Part shown: positions 1 through 11,984 of the stretch, in pieces
Numbering within the stretch: the stretch's first letter is position 1
How the letters are laid out: every line of letters begins with the position of its first letter
Assembly (NCBI RefSeq): GCF_000204055.1
Contig: NW_006768830.1
Span: 380,634-444,633 of the forward strand
Direction: 5' to 3'
Length of the DNA: 64,000 nt
Source of the DNA: Melampsora larici-populina 98AG31
Lineage: Eukaryota > Basidiomycota > Pucciniomycetes > Pucciniales > Melampsoraceae
Made by a program: the position numbers and the translations under genes
The notes under the pieces: generated by a model
What the model was told of the DNA's origin: nothing
Database searches by the model: none
Seen by the model: only the letters and a program-made list of their open reading frames with translations

Positions 1-1010
1 CTGATGATAGTGCTATCGTCGGCACGGGACTTTGTCCATATTTTTCCATGGCCGATCAACTTTGGCGGTCTTGATCACAAAATATCGTCACAAACTGAAA
101 AAGCTCAGCATTCGACTGAAATAACTCGAATCTGAAATTATCAAACAGATCACATTAGCAGTGTGTCTTGAAACATCACGTGTTGCACTGACCAAGTAGT
201 AATTGAATCTTTCTCACGTCCACCAGTGCAGAGTCACTTTTGTCAATTTCCAACCTGACCAGACATAGCGACCATAATTCCCGCTCGTGACTTTTACGCG
301 TCTCCAGTAACGAGTTGACCTTCAAATCATCCTAGATTACATCCAATGCAACTGTTAGCCGAGTTAACAAATAGAGTTCCTGTACCAAACATCAGATCTT
401 CGTGCGGGTGGTGCTGGCAGAACAAGCTAACGAGTGTGTCAATTTTATTCCGTCCGGGAAAGGGATGGAGGGGTGGGATGACTCTGAGCGGAAGTTTGTC
501 CCTGATGGAAGTTTTGTCATTGGCATCGGCACGTGACGCCGTCAAATTTTACCAACGGCCGACCAATTTTGGCAGCCTTTGTGATGACAGAATTTTATCA
601 CGAACTAGAAAAGCTCAGCATTCGACTGAAATAACTCGAAGCTGAAATCATCAAACAGATCGCATCAACAGTGTGCCATGAAATATCACGTATTGCCCTG
701 ACAAGTACAGAACAACTGCACCTCTTTCACGTTCACCAGCGCACTTGAGTCCATGATAAAAATTTCGATCTTGACCAGAAATATTGATCACAATTCCGGC
801 ACGCCGATTTCACGTGTCCCCGTAAGTAGAAGCCAGACTGATACCCAATGCAACTGTTAGTCAAGTCAACGTCGCTCGGCGAAAGGTATTCCAACTTTTG
901 GTACACATACCCAAGTATTAGTTCCGTTCGTGCGGCTGGTAAATTTCGTGAAGCACACCTTCTGATCGTTCCGACCGAGATGCAGGAGTGGGATGAATCT
1001 GCAATTGTGA
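1..1010. repeat. Degenerate two-unit tandem duplication (period about 505-511)
   Basis: Two successive stretches repeat each other in the same orientation. Anchors are AGCTCAGCATTCGACTGAA near 102 and 613, and CCAATGCAACTGTTAG near 341 and 845. Many substitutions separate the copies, so the duplication is old or both units belong to a dispersed repeat. Short open frames in both units do not match each other and have no coding signature. Confidence 0.6.
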
Positions 1011-2870
1011 ATTGGCTAGGTTCGTTTTCTTGAGTCTCTCATCAACGGCTATTCATCCGGAAGTAGTTAGCTCAGACCTTGAACTTTGAAGTTAAGACAG
1101 ACAGTTGATTTATTCATCGATTCAGTGTTGTCCTAGAATAGGTTTGGGTGCTTGAGGTGTCCTATGCTAAACTCACGATGTGCGGGGTTTAGCCAGAATC
1201 GGGGCGTGGAGCCCGCAATAAGTACAAATATCAACCGGAATAGATATGAGCAACAACTCAAGGCTTTAAACAAAAGGTCCACTAAGGGGCGGCCAAAACA
1301 TCACAAGATACAGGGAGAGGTGGGTGGGACAATATTCAACAATATCAAAGATAAGCATCCAACGATAGAGATCAATAACAAGAAAACGGAGTGAGGCAGT
1401 CCTCCATGCTTTATGGAATCAACTCGAGGGAATTAAGCCTCCTTGGGATGAAGAGATGGTAAAGAGGTAGAACTCGAAAAGGGTAAAGAGCACAGCAAGT
1501 GCTGACACTGAGAATCAAGGCTTACACGACGTTCGTCCACGCGACGTCACGATGACTCCTTACCTATTCTCATTTCTAGAACCTGACTCCTGAGTCCTAG
1601 GGACCATGATCGGTTCATGTCCCTGAGTCACTCTTCAAAAAACAATCACAGTAAACGACTTTCAGTATCTCGTTTGTTGGTTTTTAAAGTTTTTCATTCC
1701 ATTTATACCTCGTGTTTCCTTTTTCAAGTCATATTATAATCTCATTTTGAATTACTTTTTTGTTTGTGGTTTTGTTTTTTTTTCTTGGAAGAAAGAAAAG
1801 GTTTCTTCTCTTGTATCTCTTGATAACCAGATCCACATGGTGAAGGAAATTTGTTTGGTACATAAAGACGCATGCGGGTAGTTCAAGGTCGCAAGAAGTC
1901 TGATATTATTATGAGTATTGGAGTTACAAAACTTATCTCAAAATTCATTGATGACGCCTTTACACACGCGTCTAGAGTCAGAGTCTATACGCGACGTTGT
2001 ATACTGCCCAATAAACAACAGCTACTACGAATTCTCGCAGAATGATGAACGCCGAACCTCGTCTCATAAAACCGATGATGTGAAATGAATAAATATTGAA
2101 TATTTCTTAGTAAGAACAAAACCTACTAGAATAAAACTTGGTGTTTTATCATTCAGGTTGACTTATCGAATTCCATGTTCGACATTTCAGTCATGGATAG
2201 GAAAATATAGCACAACTTGAGGATTTATGTCTTGTCTTAATCAGCCCGGCTCTTGATTCAAAGAGATGGTAAGATAGAATGATCCACATGAAAACCACGT
2301 ACCCGTCCAATTCGACAAAAGCCTATGTAAGCAAAGCGAACAAGAGGGCCCGTTTCTTGACCCATTGTTAGGGAGCGACATCGGGGGGTTTTTTTACAGC
2401 AGGCAGTAATCTCATAGCGTGAGCTTTGACAAGAAAGGTATAAGAGAAGTGAACATAAAAGCACCTTTCTTGTGCCATATACCTTTTCAGGAAGAGTGAA
2501 AATAAGACAAGTTCTGACTGATCTTGATCAAAGCTTTTGTCATTTGGATGGTTGAGAATTACTCAGTACCCAATAAACGAAGAAGTTACCCTCTCTGAGT
2601 ACCATTCAGCGTACCTGCCATCTTCCCTTTACGCTCCTAGAACAGGGCATCGAGAACTGTTCATGACCTCATCCTTGAATCTCGATCAGCGGCATCTTTG
2701 AATGGGTTTCGATCTAAAGTAAAAGAAAGCACACTGCTCCAAAGAGTGCTTTCCCTCAGTCAATTCACTGGCCCGAAAAGTCAACTCAAATGTACGGATG
2801 TTGACTTTTCATTGTTTTGACTAAACTTTTACTATAGCGTTGAGCTTTGGTAGAATGATTGACTGAGAGC
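1011..2870. other. Intergenic stretch, no gene recognised
   Basis: Only short, low-quality open frames are present, for example a lysine- and asparagine-rich one at about 1164-1394 with no recognisable domain, splice pattern or promoter. Long T-rich and A-rich runs at 1680-1810 look intergenic. I see no RNA gene or clear transposon terminus here. Confidence 0.5.
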
Positions 2871-2879
2871 TGTTGAACA

Positions 2880-2889
2880 TATATAAAAG
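2880..2889 (+). promoter_or_regulatory. TATA box of the MIF4G gene
   Basis: TATATAAAAG lies 221 bases upstream of the ATG at 3110, followed by a pyrimidine-rich stretch that could be the 5' leader. The position suits a core promoter with a leader of about 190 bases. No other coding candidate lies between. Confidence 0.5.
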
Positions 2890-3109
2890 CAAACCCCTTC
2901 ATCCAAGGAGACTTTAAGCCTCATCCTCTCATTTAAACCATTTTCATTTTCGTAGTAATAACCAGTTTATATATCTCTCTCCGATCTCACTTTTCCGGAT
3001 CACATCAACTTATTACTCCACTCAATTGTATAAAACACTTGCTGAACCTTACACGCCTTCAACACTTATAAACACTTTATCTCATTCCATACGCGAATCA
3101 TTTTCCAAC

Positions 3110-4147
3110 ATGTCGAAAACTCAATCCACTCGTGATTTCAACAATTGGCGAAGAGGTCCTGGTCCCCTAACTCAAGAACCTCTCCCAAGCCGATCTGGAG
3201 TCGCCAATACCCCTCCAAGGCCATTATTATCACATCCATCACATGTCAATACACCATCACATACAAATCCAGTCTATAATTCTGCTCAACAGAGTCTTAA
3301 CTCAACCTCTTGGCGGGATCCAACTGGTTACAAACCTCGTACAGACTACAGAAGTCCGATAAATCGCGAAGCTCGACGCGAGGTAGCTCCAAAACAAGTA
3401 TGGTCTCAAGTAGATGAAGAAGACGAAATTAAAAAAACAAAAAGAAAAGCAACAGCTTTATTAAACAAACTGACGTTGAAGAACTTTCAATCTATATCAG
3501 ATCAAATCTTAGAGATCATTAATTTATCAAAAGATTCAAAACAAGATGAATTAGCTAAACTGATCTTCAATTTGATCTTTAAAAAATCATTAGATGAACA
3601 TACTTTTGTTGATCTTTATGCAGAATTAGTTAAGCGGATCTTTGATAGTGTTGCTAAACCCATCCAACATCGTAAAGCTTGGAATGTGATCAAAGAAGAA
3701 GATCAAGAATTGATTTATCGAAAGTATTTACTTGATCAATGTCAAACTTCATTTCAATCAACTTGGCCTACAAACCATGATGAATCCAAGAAGAAAAACT
3801 CAAGCGAAGAAGAAAACATTGAAAAATCAAATGAAATCTTACAAGAATTTACAGAAGAATATTATCAAGACCAAAAGAAAAAACGACAAATGATTGGATT
3901 AATCAAATTGATTGGTGAATTATTTAAATTGAATATAGTAGCAGCTAAGATTATAGATATTTGTTGTACCAAACTTTTGGTTAAAGTTAATGATCCAATC
4001 GAATCGGATATCGAATGTGTTTGTGCATTGATGATGAAAGTCGGGTCAAAGTTAGATCAAAGAGATCCTAAACCACTTAGATTTGAACAATTTATTCAAA
4101 GGTTAATTCAAATTTCTATTGCTCAACCTCCTACTTCTCGAATTTAA
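3110..4147 (+). CDS. MIF4G-domain protein (eIF4G-like, short form)
   Basis: The 345-residue product is probably a translation factor that binds eIF4A or RNA through one MIF4G HEAT-repeat domain. Residues 1-110 are a low-complexity Ser/Pro/Asn-rich tail. The domain starts near residue 112 (LLNKLTLKNFQSISDQILE) and runs to about residue 335; GLIKLIGELFKLNIV and the later GSKLDQ segment match the eIF4G MIF4G pattern. Full eIF4G proteins are far longer and carry eIF4E-binding and MA3 regions, which are absent here. I chose the ATG at 3110 because its context (AACATGTC) is good and no in-frame ATG lies upstream. A GTGAGC at about 4161 and a TTGTAG at 4255 could bound an intron in the 3' untranslated region. 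An assembly gap follows at 4275, so a longer isoform cannot be excluded. The domain call is firm; the exact role is inferred. Confidence 0.75.
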   Translation: MSKTQSTRDFNNWRRGPGPLTQEPLPSRSGVANTPPRPLLSHPSHVNTPSHTNPVYNSAQQSLNSTSWRDPTGYKPRTDYRSPINREARREVAPKQVWSQVDEEDEIKKTKRKATALLNKLTLKNFQSISDQILEIINLSKDSKQDELAKLIFNLIFKKSLDEHTFVDLYAELVKRIFDSVAKPIQHRKAWNVIKEEDQELIYRKYLLDQCQTSFQSTWPTNHDESKKKNSSEEENIEKSNEILQEFTEEYYQDQKKKRQMIGLIKLIGELFKLNIVAAKIIDICCTKLLVKVNDPIESDIECVCALMMKVGSKLDQRDPKPLRFEQFIQRLIQISIAQPPTSRI

Positions 4148-4274
4148 ATTTATGATCATTGGTGAGCTTGATTTTTTTTTTCTCAATTTTCATCAACTTG
4201 GCCTTCTTTTTCTGTTTTGATTAACTAAGGATTTCTTTTTTACTTTTTTTTGTAGGATTTTACTTTGATAGTCC

Positions 4275-4418
4275 NNNNNNNNNNNNNNNNNNNNNNNNNN
4301 NNNNNNNNNNNNNNNNNNNNNNNNNNNNNNNNNNNNNNNNNNNNNNNNNNNNNNNNNNNNNNNNNNNNNNNNNNNNNNNNNNNNNNNNNNNNNNNNNNNN
4401 NNNNNNNNNNNNNNNNNN
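4275..4418. other. Assembly gap (144 N)
   Basis: A continuous run of N. It lies just downstream of the MIF4G gene, so the 3' end of that transcript may be incomplete. Confidence 0.99.
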
Positions 4419-5363
4419 CATAGCTGCTTGAAATGTATATATGTGGAAATAGTTAAACTTGTCGATTTTTTGTCTTCTTATCATTTGCGTAATATAACGT
4501 GCAACATGTCAATCATGAAAAAAAAATCGCACCTAGGAAAGTTGAACATCAGCAGAAGATATATCTATCAACTGATTCTAGCCTTTGATTTTCAAAACAG
4601 GAATGCTTGACAACTTTCTGTAAGGAGTTCATGTGAGGAATTAACCAAGATTGTTCTTCTCAATCTTTGCTGATTTCTACATTTTCTCAAATCGGTTTCT
4701 AATTGTTTCTATCGCTTATCTCTCTATCTTTTTATGGATTCCCTTTTGCTCGAATCCATATGTATGTAGACGATTGCGCACTGTCGCATTGAGAGTGAGA
4801 CCTGATGCCCGTCTTGTGCGCCCCGCAGTGTTTGATACAACCACCGAAATTCAAAGTTTTCCTTCGATGGAATTTGTGCAATTGATGAACCCTTTGATGA
4901 TCGTTTTGTGAGAGAATTGAAAAATCTGACGTGTGAGATAGTTAGATTTGAGTTTGCTTGAATGCGCGGTTCGAAGAACGAGATTGAGAACTTTTTTCTC
5001 ATTCTTGTCGGATCCAATTTGCAATCCGAAGTACTCAAACTTATTCATTTTATAAAAAAAGCTTTTTATAAACCGAAAAGGAATTTGATCATTTATGAAT
5101 TTTTCCAACAAGTTCTTGAGCTTTATAAGTCATAGATAGATCGTTTTTTACTTTTATCAATTATCTTTAGATCAATCTTCTTTAAACAAGAAAGAAATCA
5201 TTTTTATTTTACTTAAATTCAAGTTTTTGGTAAAAAGATATAAGGAATTAAATAGGTTTATCTGTTAAAAGTCAAAGTGTTATAAAATCTATCGGATCAA
5301 TTCGTCCAACCATCAAGAAATCCACCAAGTCTTACAATATAGAAAGAGCTTTTTTCTTTGAAG
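4419..5363. other. Intergenic stretch, no gene recognised
   Basis: AT-rich DNA between the gap and the acyltransferase gene. Short open frames on both strands overlap and resemble no family. The last 200 bases probably hold the promoter and leader of the downstream gene; no clean TATA box was singled out. Confidence 0.45.
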
Positions 5364-6990
5364 ATGTGGGAAACGATGGCATGGACCAATGGTCTACAAG
5401 GACTGATTACCATCCTTATTCTTTTTGATCATTCGTCTTTGGCTTTTCATCCTTGGGAATCAGATCTAGATTGTTTAGGTAGACCTACTAGTTTGATGTG
5501 GCAATCACCTTTGATTCAAACACTTTTATCTTCACGAGTAAGTCGTCTCTTTATACTTTTTACCCTGATCTTGAGATATTCATTGATGGGAGTTTTTCTT
5601 GTAGTTTTTGTTGTACTTATATTTCACTTTATCAGGTTAGTCTTCAAATTTATATCTCAACTTCTTCAACAACTCATCACTTTCTAACATTCTTTTTTTT
5701 TCGTCATCTTTGAAATGGCACTTCCTACTTACAGGCTACATACTCTCTGTTCGACATTTTTCATCAATCCATTTAAATCATCAATCTAAATCTCAATCAA
5801 TTCAAGAAATCCTTAAAACGTTTATTCATAGAAACCTATATTTGATCATCATCGTTTCGATTTCCACTTATCTTGATTTTTGTTGTTGGTTACTTGGTGT
5901 ATTTAATTCGATTGATTTAGGTGAGATGGGTACGAATTGGTCTAGAGATGTTACATTTCAATATGAAAGGATATTTTATAAAAAGGTTTCATTAGAAACC
6001 GTTCAGAATTTTGTAAGTTTCATTTTTTCATTTTTTTTGATTATTATGTTTTCTTGAATCGAATCTCTTCATCTGATTTGATTTGATTTTAAATAGGTTT
6101 ATGTTTGGTTTGATCATGGAACTCTTTCGAATTATAAGACACCTCATTGGACACTTTTTTCAGAATTCTATGGATTAATATCAATTTGCATCTTCACAAT
6201 CATTACAATCTCAATGAAAACCTGGAAAAGACAATTCTTAGGATACATGATTGTGATAGTAATGTACTCCAAGAGTTTGATAGGTCCAGCTTCATTTCTT
6301 ATTGGAACATTAATTTCAGATTTACATACTTATCAAATCTTTTCAAGGACTACTACCATCGAAAACAATAAGTTAAAAGGGATTTATTTAAATATAGCAT
6401 CACTTTATTTAACTTTATTAACTTGTTTCTTAATTAGTTTTCCTCATTCTCAATCATCATCAAATCCGATTCTTCAAAAGATTTATGTATCCATCAAACA
6501 TTGGTTTGAAGAAAACCCATCAGACTTTCAAGATTTCTTTAATTCATTAGGATCAAGTATGATGATCTTAAGTATTCTAATTTCAAAAGATTCCAGAAAG
6601 TTTTTATCTCATTCGACTCTTTGTTTCTTTGGTGATTTATCACTTTCACTTTACTTTATACATATTCCAATCTTGATTGGTATTGGTACTATGGTTTATA
6701 AATCAGGTCTTCAACTTTCGATTCCAATTCAATTGCTTTGGCTCATAGTACATCCGATTTGGTTTTCATGTGCGTTTTGGTTAAGTTGGATGATCACTTT
6801 AATGACATATGAATTCTTGAATTTCTTGGATCAATTCGACTTAACTTCATGGTGGAAAAGTTTATTAAATTTTAAAAATTCATGGCATGTTCAGGTTAAT
6901 GAAGATCAATTGATCTTTAATCAATTTGAAACTATTCATGTTTTGGTTCATAATGGTTATAGTGAAAAACAGTATTCAAGAGTTGATTAA
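5364..6990 (+). CDS. Acyltransferase-3 family multi-pass membrane protein
   Basis: Predicted membrane-bound O-acyltransferase (acyltransferase 3 family, Pfam-type AT3), 458 residues from four exons: 5364-5537, 5605-5635, 5735-6012 and 6097-6990. Introns are GTAAGT..TAG, GTTAGT..CAG and GTAAGT..TAG. Splicing creates the family signature FTLSGYILSVRHF, built from the 31-base second exon plus the third exon, which strongly supports the model. The N-terminus NGLQGLITILILFDHSS matches the first AT3 helix (usually with an HxxxF-type active-site His; here DH in ILILFDHSS). HWTLFSEFYGLISI corresponds to the conserved WxLxxExxxS-type motif. At least eight hydrophobic segments follow, ending with a polar tail. 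AT3 proteins acylate sugars, lipids or sterols; the substrate cannot be told from sequence. The start ATG at 5364 is the first in frame with the signature. Confidence 0.8.
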
Positions 6991-7489
6991 AGATCATTTC
7001 AACTTTTTTGATTTTAGGATTGATTAGATCTTCTTACTCTTGATTGATATCATAGTGATTTATATTTAAGAAAATTGTATATATATTGGATTCATCACTC
7101 GTTCTTTTTCTTCAAAACTTCATCAAGTTTGTTAAATCACATTTAGTTTATACCATCAAAAATACGCAACGCAAGCATTTTTTATTTATTTTGAAAATCG
7201 AATTCCTCCTTTTGTAAACAACATACATACATATATTGTAATTCTTTAAATTAGGTCATTTACACACATACTCGTCGTTATTTTTCTTTCTTACATTCTT
7301 TACATCTTGTTTATTTTTTTTTCTTATTAAAAACAATAGTTCATTTTATTTTGTATATTTTGGGTTTTTTTGTCATTTTTTTTTATATTTGATTGGGAAT
7401 TATAAGTGCATATCTTGGAAGAAAAATTCACCAGTGACAGAACGAGTGTTTTAAAGCAAAGACTGTATCAAGTCGTTTTTTTTGGATAC
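6991..7489. other. AT-rich intergenic spacer
   Basis: Very T-rich DNA with poly-T runs between the acyltransferase gene and the left end of the large transposon. No coding potential seen. It presumably contains the acyltransferase terminator. Confidence 0.5.
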
Positions 7490-7492
7490 AAT

Positions 7493-7593
7493 AGCGGTAC
7501 ACAAAATTAAAACCCATCAGAAAAACCCGTGTAAAAAACCCATGAAAACCCATCTGATTTTCGGGTTTTTAGAACGGGTTTTTTTTGATGGGT
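7493..7593 (+). repeat. Left terminal inverted repeat of the 8.5-kb element
   Basis: 101 bases, matching the reverse complement of 15916-16015 with one homopolymer length difference (eight T against seven). Direct repeat AAT precedes it. Confidence 0.9.
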
Positions 7594-7679
7594 CAAGATC
7601 ATCCAGATCTAAAACCCACGTCCAAAAAAAAATGAATTTAGGGTTTTCAAACCTCAGAAATTAATCCGTGCAACTTTTG

Positions 7680-7736
7680 TGCAACTTTTGTGCAAGTTTT
7701 TTTAGCATCTTGCACAATACTTGCACAAAAGTTGCA
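7680..7736. promoter_or_regulatory. Subterminal hairpin with CTTGCAC motifs
   Basis: A perfect 17-base inverted repeat (TGCAACTTTTGTGCAAG at 7680-7696, complement at 7720-7736) with a 23-base loop. A further direct copy of the arm start lies at 7669-7679. The arms contain GTGCAAG/CTTGCAC, the same motif that is clustered at 11985-12062. By analogy with subterminal transposase sites it may bind a protein encoded by the element; it also sits about 125 bases upstream of the first gene. Inference only. Confidence 0.5.
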
Positions 7737-7861
7737 GACTTAAGACTTACATATCTTGACATAACAAAGCCCCGTTGCAACCAGGGCACTGAGGCCAATA
7801 GTCTTAGAGTTCACTCTCTTTTTCCCTGAAGATCACGCAAAGCTATAAGATACATACAGCA

Positions 7862-9648
7862 ATGGCTGATCCTCCTCCGCCTGCAGGTCAATCCTACCTA
7901 ACTCCCATACATCTCGATCCAAACCTTCAAGTACTATCCCCGCACATTTCCAATTCAACCATTTCCACCTCCCCCTTGCAAATCGTATCTCCGGCCAACT
8001 GGGTTCAAAGCCCAAGTTCGATCCCTCACCAAGGTCTTCAGCTTGCACTCATCCCACCTTCGGTAAATGCAACTGGCTGGAGCTTATCCCGATCTAATTC
8101 AAATACTATGGATGTCTCTCAAACACTTCCTTCAAATTCTTTGGCTCACGAAGGTCCGAGTGCTGATGCACCAAAGAAGAAGCGTAAATATACGAGGAGG
8201 AAGATCTCAAACACAACACAAAAACCTACTACGGAATCAAAAGAATCAAATGATGAAAAAAAAAATACTTCGTGGAAAGCTGAACTCAATTCTGAGGGGA
8301 AGAGTGCTATTGTTCTGATAATTGAATGGTTGGGAACTGCAACTACAACCGGTACACGTTATGATTGGTGGAAGGGAGAGATGGATACCGACACACGAAC
8401 AATTTACAGCAAGAAAGACATTGGTGAGAAGATTTCTGAGTACTTGGCTGAGCAAGGTTTATCAAGACGAGATGGGAAAGGTGTAGAGACCCAGGTAGGT
8501 CAATTTCAAAGCTCTCTACATTTAAAATGTTGGCTAAAGGATGTACATGAGGATTTGATTTAGATACGTACACTTGAAGCAGGCTTCACGCTTGCTCAAG
8601 ACTTTCGCAGTGGAACTGGACAAGGTATTTTGGAAGATTTTGAGCAACAAGCTCAAACAGAGAAATCCGAGATGGGCTACTCATCTGATAGTGATGAGTG
8701 GAAGGCGATTCAGCAAACAACTAAATCGAAGTTTGACCGTATGTACCTTTTCATCTACAGCCGATCATACTTAACTTACTGATGCACTTTTCTCACCCTC
8801 ATCTAGAGCTCTTGTTCCAACGTTCGATTTATTACTATGATCTCCTACCTTTCATGTCGACACGGACTAACGTCATACCCCAGGCAGTTCGTGAAAGTGG
8901 GGATCATTTAGATGAAGAGACTGTTCTTCCTTCTACAAAGCGTGCACGCAATCAGTCTCCAATCAGCATCGTATCCTCAACACACGAAAGCCATGAAATT
9001 GAAACGACTCCTTGGGAAAGTCCTCTTGACCTAGACGAAGCAATCACTCAGATTGTAGTTGACAGTCCCGGCTCTTTTTCAGCTTCCCAAAACCGACAAG
9101 GTTCACCTACACCAAACAATTTAAACAAGAAAGGAGGGAGTGGCCGCCCACCTGGCCGGCCCTCCAAACGTCCCAACTCACTTCAATTCAATAATCAAGG
9201 AGCAAAGTCGACCTCCAGCTCGGCCTCAGATGTACAACAACTCCTAGCATCTCACCTACCCTCACGAGAAGAAAAAGCTGAGAAGAACAAGCTAGAGAAA
9301 GAGCGATGGAATTTTGAGGAAAAGTATATGAAGGCAGAGCAAGAAGCACGAAAGGAAGAGATCCAAACTCAGGCTAAACTGGCTGATGCAGTTGCACGTC
9401 ACCTTTCAGGAGCAAATGATGGTTTAGACACCGCTGAACGTGCTCAACGATCTCAACTTAAACTTGAACAAGATCGAGTTCAGCTTGAACTTTCACGATC
9501 TCAGTTGGCTCGCAGTCGTGAAGACCTCATCACCGCCAGGAGTGAACGTAAGTTGTCTATGTTGGCCAAATACAAGGCATTGGGTTTTTCAATTGAGGAA
9601 GCTAAAAAGGAAGTAGAGGAGGCTGAAGATCAAATTCGAAGTAAGTGA
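7862..9648 (+). CDS. Myb/SANT-like DNA-binding partner A of the transposon
   Basis: Putative accessory DNA-binding protein of a PIF/Harbinger-like element, 549 residues from exons 7862-8494, 8564-8738 and 8807-9648 (GTAGGT..TAG and GTATGT..TAG). Residues 1-100 are Ser/Pro-rich; a basic nuclear-localisation-like stretch KKKRKYTRRK lies near residue 105. About residues 145-290 form a trihelix or SANT-like module with a long linker (EWLGTATTTGTRYDWWKGE, DSDEWKAIQQTTKSKFD) followed by YYYDLLPFMSTR. An AT-hook-like GRPPGRPSKRP occurs near residue 395. The last 150 residues are a strongly charged coiled coil. Its layout mirrors the gene at 12093, though sequence similarity is low. A GTAAGT at 9641 with a TAG at 9714 offers an alternative ending at 9749, replacing the last two residues (Ser-Lys) by a short tail. 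Confidence is good for a transposon gene, moderate for the fold. Confidence 0.75.
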
Positions 9649-9749
9649 TACAAGCAACATCTCTTCTTTTTGAGTTTCGCCAAATCTGACCAGCTTATCC
9701 AATGCCGCTGATAGGGGACCTGGAAGGAGAATCTCAAGGATCGATTTGA

Positions 9750-10307
9750 ATATCAGCTCAGAACTTGTCTCATGAATCGATTCTTATTTCTTGATTTTAA
9801 ATTTCTTTTTTTAGAATTGTGTTAGTGTAGACCCATCAAATGCTTAAGAAGTCTGATTCTTTTTTATTTTTGTAGAGGTAACTCATCAAAAATTTCCAAT
9901 TCTGTTATGTTCTCATGTGATTCGGCTTCGGTTTAGTTATCTACCTTAGTTAGCCTCATTAACAACGAGAAAGATTATGTTTTTCCTTTTAGTTTGCCTC
10001 AGTTTAACAAGTCGGTTTGCGTTTGGCTCGGTGTTGCGTTCTTCTTTTTTTTGCTTAAAGAGTTGAAGAACTTGGCAAAAAAAAAAAATTATTGTGAAAT
10101 ATTTTCATGTTCTTTTTGTGGAAATGGCTCCGTGTTGTGTTCCTTTTTCGTTTTGATTAGAAACATGAAATAATTCAATATAAGATCATTTGTATTTCAG
10201 ACCGAATCGATTAGATGAAAAACAAATGGACAAGTACACCATTTCAGATAAAATTAAAACAAAACTACCAAATGAGTTAAAAAAAGAAAACAATCGAGCC
10301 AAGTCTT
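9750..10307. other. Convergent intergenic spacer inside the transposon
   Basis: AT-rich DNA between the 3' ends of partner A and transposase A. T-rich runs at 9785-9870 and 10040-10150 probably serve 3' end formation in both directions. No gene recognised. Confidence 0.5.
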
Positions 10308-11928
10308 TTATAATGATTCACAAAACAGACGAAACACACGGATGCGTGCATCTTCATTATCATCTTCTAATATCTCATTCAAGATTAATGGGTCCTCGGG
10401 GTCAATAGGAGTTGAGACTTGATACTGGAAATTGGATCGTTCATTCAGATCCAAAAGGAAGTTGTGCAGGATACAACAGGCTGATATCCAAGCGTTTAGA
10501 CGTTTGACCGATTTCTCATCCTTTAATATCAACCGTAAGTCTTTCAGAGACTGCCATCGTGATTTGAGCATACCATTACAATGCTCGATAACCACACGTA
10601 ATTCGCTTAATACTCTGTTAAAAGCCATCTTCTCAGGAGTCAGGGGAATACCACCGACACGTTTAAATGCTGGAATGATGAAAGAATTGGAGCTGTAACC
10701 GGAATCCGCCAGGAGATACTCTCCTTGAGAGAAAAAGTTGTTTGGGTCTGACCACATCTAGAAATTGGCGGAAACGATATATTTCTTTGTCAGCAAAGTG
10801 AATCAAATCATACATGTGTAAGATTGATGGAGTAAGCTTGATCTTACTGAAGATGTGCGCATGACTCGCTGGTCATGAACACTGCCACACCATCCATGGC
10901 GAGCAAAAATGATCCTCCGTTCATGATTACATATAAGCATCGAGTTGACCGCATAGATATATTTGCGAGTCCAATAGTCCTCCTTGCACTTTGGAGGACC
11001 AAAGGCAAGTGGTATCAATGTACCATCCACAAACCCGACACAACCTTTGAAAGGGCTGTTTGCGCCAACAGCTCTTCGAATCTTCACTCTCTCCTCGGAT
11101 GTTGGCCAAGAAAGATATTCCCTTTCCATTCGAATGATCGCAACTACACATCTCCACGTGAAATTTTCAACACTCCCTTCTGAAAACACAAAGATAGTGA
11201 AATTAAGTCATCAAATACCCTCAAAACATGTCCTTAAGTGTAGAAGAAGCTTACCCGAGATGCCGAAAACATGCGAAAGTATCCCAATTCCACCCCCGTT
11301 TCCAGAAAGTCCAAGATGGGCCAGAGTGACAAGTAATTGAAGCTCGATTGGGGCCTGCGCAGCAGTGGATTGATTCTCGAATACGTCACAGGACACAATT
11401 TTATTAAGCAAGGTTAAATAGCTAGAACGACTCATTCGTGCCTAGTGTTACATCAGGTGAGCTCAACATTCATCTTTTAGACAACAACATATAGATAAAC
11501 AAACATACCAGCCTCAAAAAGGTTGCATCGCGTGCAGCCCAGACCCTATTGAACATTGTCAGAGGATGTCCCCGAGGTTCGCGACGCCTTCTTTCAAAAT
11601 ATCGCTTGCGCTCGATCATATCGATCGCAACTGCCCATAAGGCCGGATCGACTTGATATTCAGGTTGGTTTGATTTGAGTAATCGGTGTCGGGTTCGCCG
11701 TTGGAAGAAAACCCATAGAGCCACACACGCATGAGGATCAAGATTCAACACGGATTGAATTTGTGGAAGCTGCAGTAGCTGGCAGAAGTTGGATAGACCG
11801 AGAGATGAGCTGCTGACAACCTTTTGCCTTGCACGTAGGACAAGACTGCGAGAATTGGAACGGTTGTCTTGATTGGCGAGTTGCTTGAGTGATCGAATGA
11901 TTTGTCTTCGAGATGAGACACGTGGCAT
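10308..11928 (-). CDS. PIF/Harbinger-like DDE transposase A
   Basis: DDE nuclease expected to cut and rejoin transposon ends in the nucleus, 462 residues from four exons read on the minus strand: 11928-11509, 11441-11255, 11179-10848 and 10757-10308 (donors GTATGT, GTAAGC, GTAAGA). All junctions stay in frame. Residues 1-140 are basic. EGSVENFTWRCVVAIIR (about 203) resembles the helix-turn-helix region of this family. The DDE_Tnp_4-type core follows: first Asp in GFVDGTLIPL (about 254), HGWCGSVHDQRV as the conserved HD segment, second Asp in YLLADSGYSS (about 331), and Glu in VVIEHCNGMLKSRW (about 371). All three catalytic residues are present and no stop interrupts it. It is clearly paralogous to the transposase at 14193, roughly 60 percent identical in the core by eye. 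Divergent from partner B across the CTTGCAC cluster. Confidence 0.88.
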
Positions 11929-11984
11929 GATGGTAGGTAAGGTGTTGGCTTGCGCTGTAACCAGATGGGGTTGTGAAAAAAATA

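Noticed and set aside
848..1394. Short frames in the left flank
   Set aside because: They do not match each other across the tandem duplication and show no domain.
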